Shown here in pieces: positions 50,401 to 53,400 of a stretch of DNA of 64,000 nucleotides (positions are counted from its first letter, which is position 1; each line of letters starts with the position of its first letter). The notes beneath the pieces were generated by a model. That model was not told the DNA's origin, did no database searches, and was given only the letters and a program-made list of their open reading frames with translations. This DNA is from Eumeta japonica (taxonomy: Eukaryota; Arthropoda; Insecta; Lepidoptera; Psychidae): positions 1-64,000 of the forward strand of contig BGZK01001011.1 of the NCBI GenBank assembly GCA_005406025.1. The letters run 5' to 3'. A program made the translations under genes and the position numbers.

Positions 50401-53400
50401 GTTGCACCAAAACGCAAACTTACAAATACAATATGAAAAGTTCCGACATGAATGTATATTTATTTTGCACGTATATACACAAATAATGTATATATTATTT
50501 GTATATAGTTACATTATCAATGTATTTGAACCCAAACTCAACTCTCGTGTGAGGGGTCAATATATGTAGATACTTATAGAGGTGTCTGTTACGGTAACGG
50601 TATTTGTGTCGCGAGTTCAATGGTTTTTACTCATCTCAAATATGCCCAACGCGTCTAAAAAAGTTTTCACTTAAAAAAAAATATTACATTTTTACTCGTT
50701 TTACGTCTTACATTACTTTTAACTTTGTAATTTACGGAAATGGTGTCGATGCAACTCACCGCTTGTATAATCCAGTTTTATTAATATCGCGCTGGCTGCA
50801 ATTTGTGCAAGGTGAAATGGATTTGCAGTGACGAGATGAGAGCGAGATTACTTCTTAAATTGGTGTTCCAATTCATTTTGGCGTCCATTTCATTATGTTA
50901 ATGTTATTGCGGAATAACTTTCTGAAGTATTTGAAGATTGGGAAGGAATGAAAAGTAAACACATATTAAAACAGCAGTTACATTTTCAACAATACTGAGT
51001 TACAGAAAAGCACTACGGAACCACTTTCACACTTTTAATTAATCTCATGTGATTCGCGAACGTATTGATGGCCAATATAAAATTAACTCGTTAGCGCTTG
51101 AATTTCAATATGTGGGTGCACATGATTTCGAGTATGCTATGAATATAAAAAACAAGACGAAGACATGTCGCGTCCGACGTAAACAAACAAGATTTATTGC
51201 AATCTGGAACATTGTAACCGATCAAAATGCGAAAAGATGTAAACAACTACCACATATTTTAAAATAAACAAATAAGATACTTATTCTCTAATTTTATAGG
51301 CAACTTTTTTGAATTGTATTCTTTCGTAAATGAGCATTGTTGGGAATAACATATCACGATAAACACACGTCTAAAACAATTACTCAACTCAGCCGGGTCC
51401 TTGAATTCGTGACGTCAGCGCTTTCGGACAATTCAAATTCACTCAACGCTAGCGGGGTTATCACTCAGACCGAGATAGGAATTTAGTCAATTAAAATTAT
51501 AATATTCTTCCATTTTTATTAATATTATAATATCCTTCTAATTTTTAAGTACGAGATGTGAGAAAAGTCGTTATTAATTTGTACTGTATAGCAAAATCTT
51601 TATCAAGTAAATGTTTGGAACGGAGTGACACAGCGGTGTAAATGGGCGACGCTATTTTACAACTTGTGTGTTTTATGTTGGAAATAATTAATATTAACTT
51701 CCTTAATTTTCAAATATTTAAGTTACAGCATTCATTACTAAAGAACGGCTGCGCAGATTTTTATGATCTTTGATTAGTTGAATTTGTCTCTGCTCAGAAT
51801 AGCAGAATAATTAAATTTATAAATGTGAAGATATGACAAAAAAAATTAAAGAAAATTCGTTTTTTTTGCCATTATTGCTCAAGGGAAGACCAAGATTGGC
51901 ATCGACAGCTGTATTGGAATCGAGCCCGGGATGGGGACCGAGTCCGGCAGTGGAACCAGAATTGAAATCAAGAATAGGACCATTTTCGCCATCAAAATAG
52001 AAAAAAAAATCTCATACGTACATACGGACATAATGGCATAAAGACAAAGCCTATATAACAATATAATATACTGATAATAAAACGTATTGAGTTAATTTAA
52101 CACGGTTCGGCTAAAATTCCAATCAGTAGGTGATCTATATTGAAAAGATTACAATACATATTTTTGTAATGTCGATCTCTCGATGAATTAGGAATAGCTT
52201 TCTTTTTATTTCACGTGATGATCGTAATGAACGGCCTTGTCCGATAATATCAGTGGGCTCAGGGCAGTCCAACAGAAAGAACGCATGCTGATTTCCTAAG
52301 TATTAGTTTCATTTTAAAAATCTCGAGTTGAAATTTTATACAGAAATTCTATTTCAAGTCTATGCCGGAAACGGATATTACTCGCCGCCGCAGCGCCGCC
52401 CCGCGTCGGCACGAAGGGAGGGGTGTCAGAAAACGTAATAACCCGTGTTGAATCTAGGATCCGACGGGATATAAAACTAGTTGGAGACGAATCCTAGGTA
52501 GTCTAAGTCTAGCCATGAAAGGGAACGGTACTGCTTAAAATGTCACTTTGCTTAAACTGGTGTTGTGCAAAATGTCACATTGCTTGAGCTGGTGTTGTTG
52601 TACAAAATGCCATTTTGCTTGATCTGGTGTTGTACAAAACACAAGATATAGTACCGATATAATAAGGTTACGAAAATATATTCCCTTTCAGAATTAACTA
52701 AAAGTTAATTAATAGATTAGTGCTATTTTTTTTTTTTGTTTAAAAACGCGTTCGATACTAGTATGTTTGTGCGACTTTGTTTTGACGAGTTCCAGTTTGA
52801 CTCGCTACACTTGCCATACACGGAGTCCTTTCACCGTATACAATACTCAGATTAGTGGGCTGATCGATTTTTATCGACTAATGGTTGCGTTCTTTTCATA
52901 TTCCGCTCATACATAACGAAATCATAGCGTCGTGTCCCTCTTTGCTTTCCCTCATATGCAATGAGTGTGTACAGTAGACTACCCTGCCGTTTCCAGCAAA
53001 GAATACAGGACAAAATATTGATAATAAGCGTTACGAGGACGTGGTCCGCGTCCATGGACCTTTGTGTATCGTGTGATATTTTTCATGCAATTATCATCAT
53101 CGTAATATTTGCCATTTAATTTTCAGCAGCAATGAGACCACGCTCGAAACGATCAGCGATTTTCAGACGGACAGCAGAACAGATTCGCAGACGGCAATGA
53201 TAGAGGTGGTCCCTAAAGAGACCAAGGGCTCGTCTCTGCCGGGGCCGCGGGGCGCCCACCAGACGACCAGCGCTACGTTGGAAGATGATTTTCTTGATAT
53301 GATAGCTAGAGTCCAGGTTGGTTTTGCTATGTGACACTGCATTAGTTAGCCCTTCCACCTTCTAAAACGATAGATTGATATTTTGTTGTTTTAGGATTTT

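Larger units (their letters stand above)
19765..53126 (+). other. pins intron 8 (33.4 kb)
   Basis: The intron runs from a strong GTAGGT donor to the TTTTCAGCAG acceptor. It separates GoLoco 1 from GoLoco 2-3 and holds most of the mobile elements of the window. Phase 2, the same as the candidate alternative first exon at 28533-28546. Confidence 0.9.
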
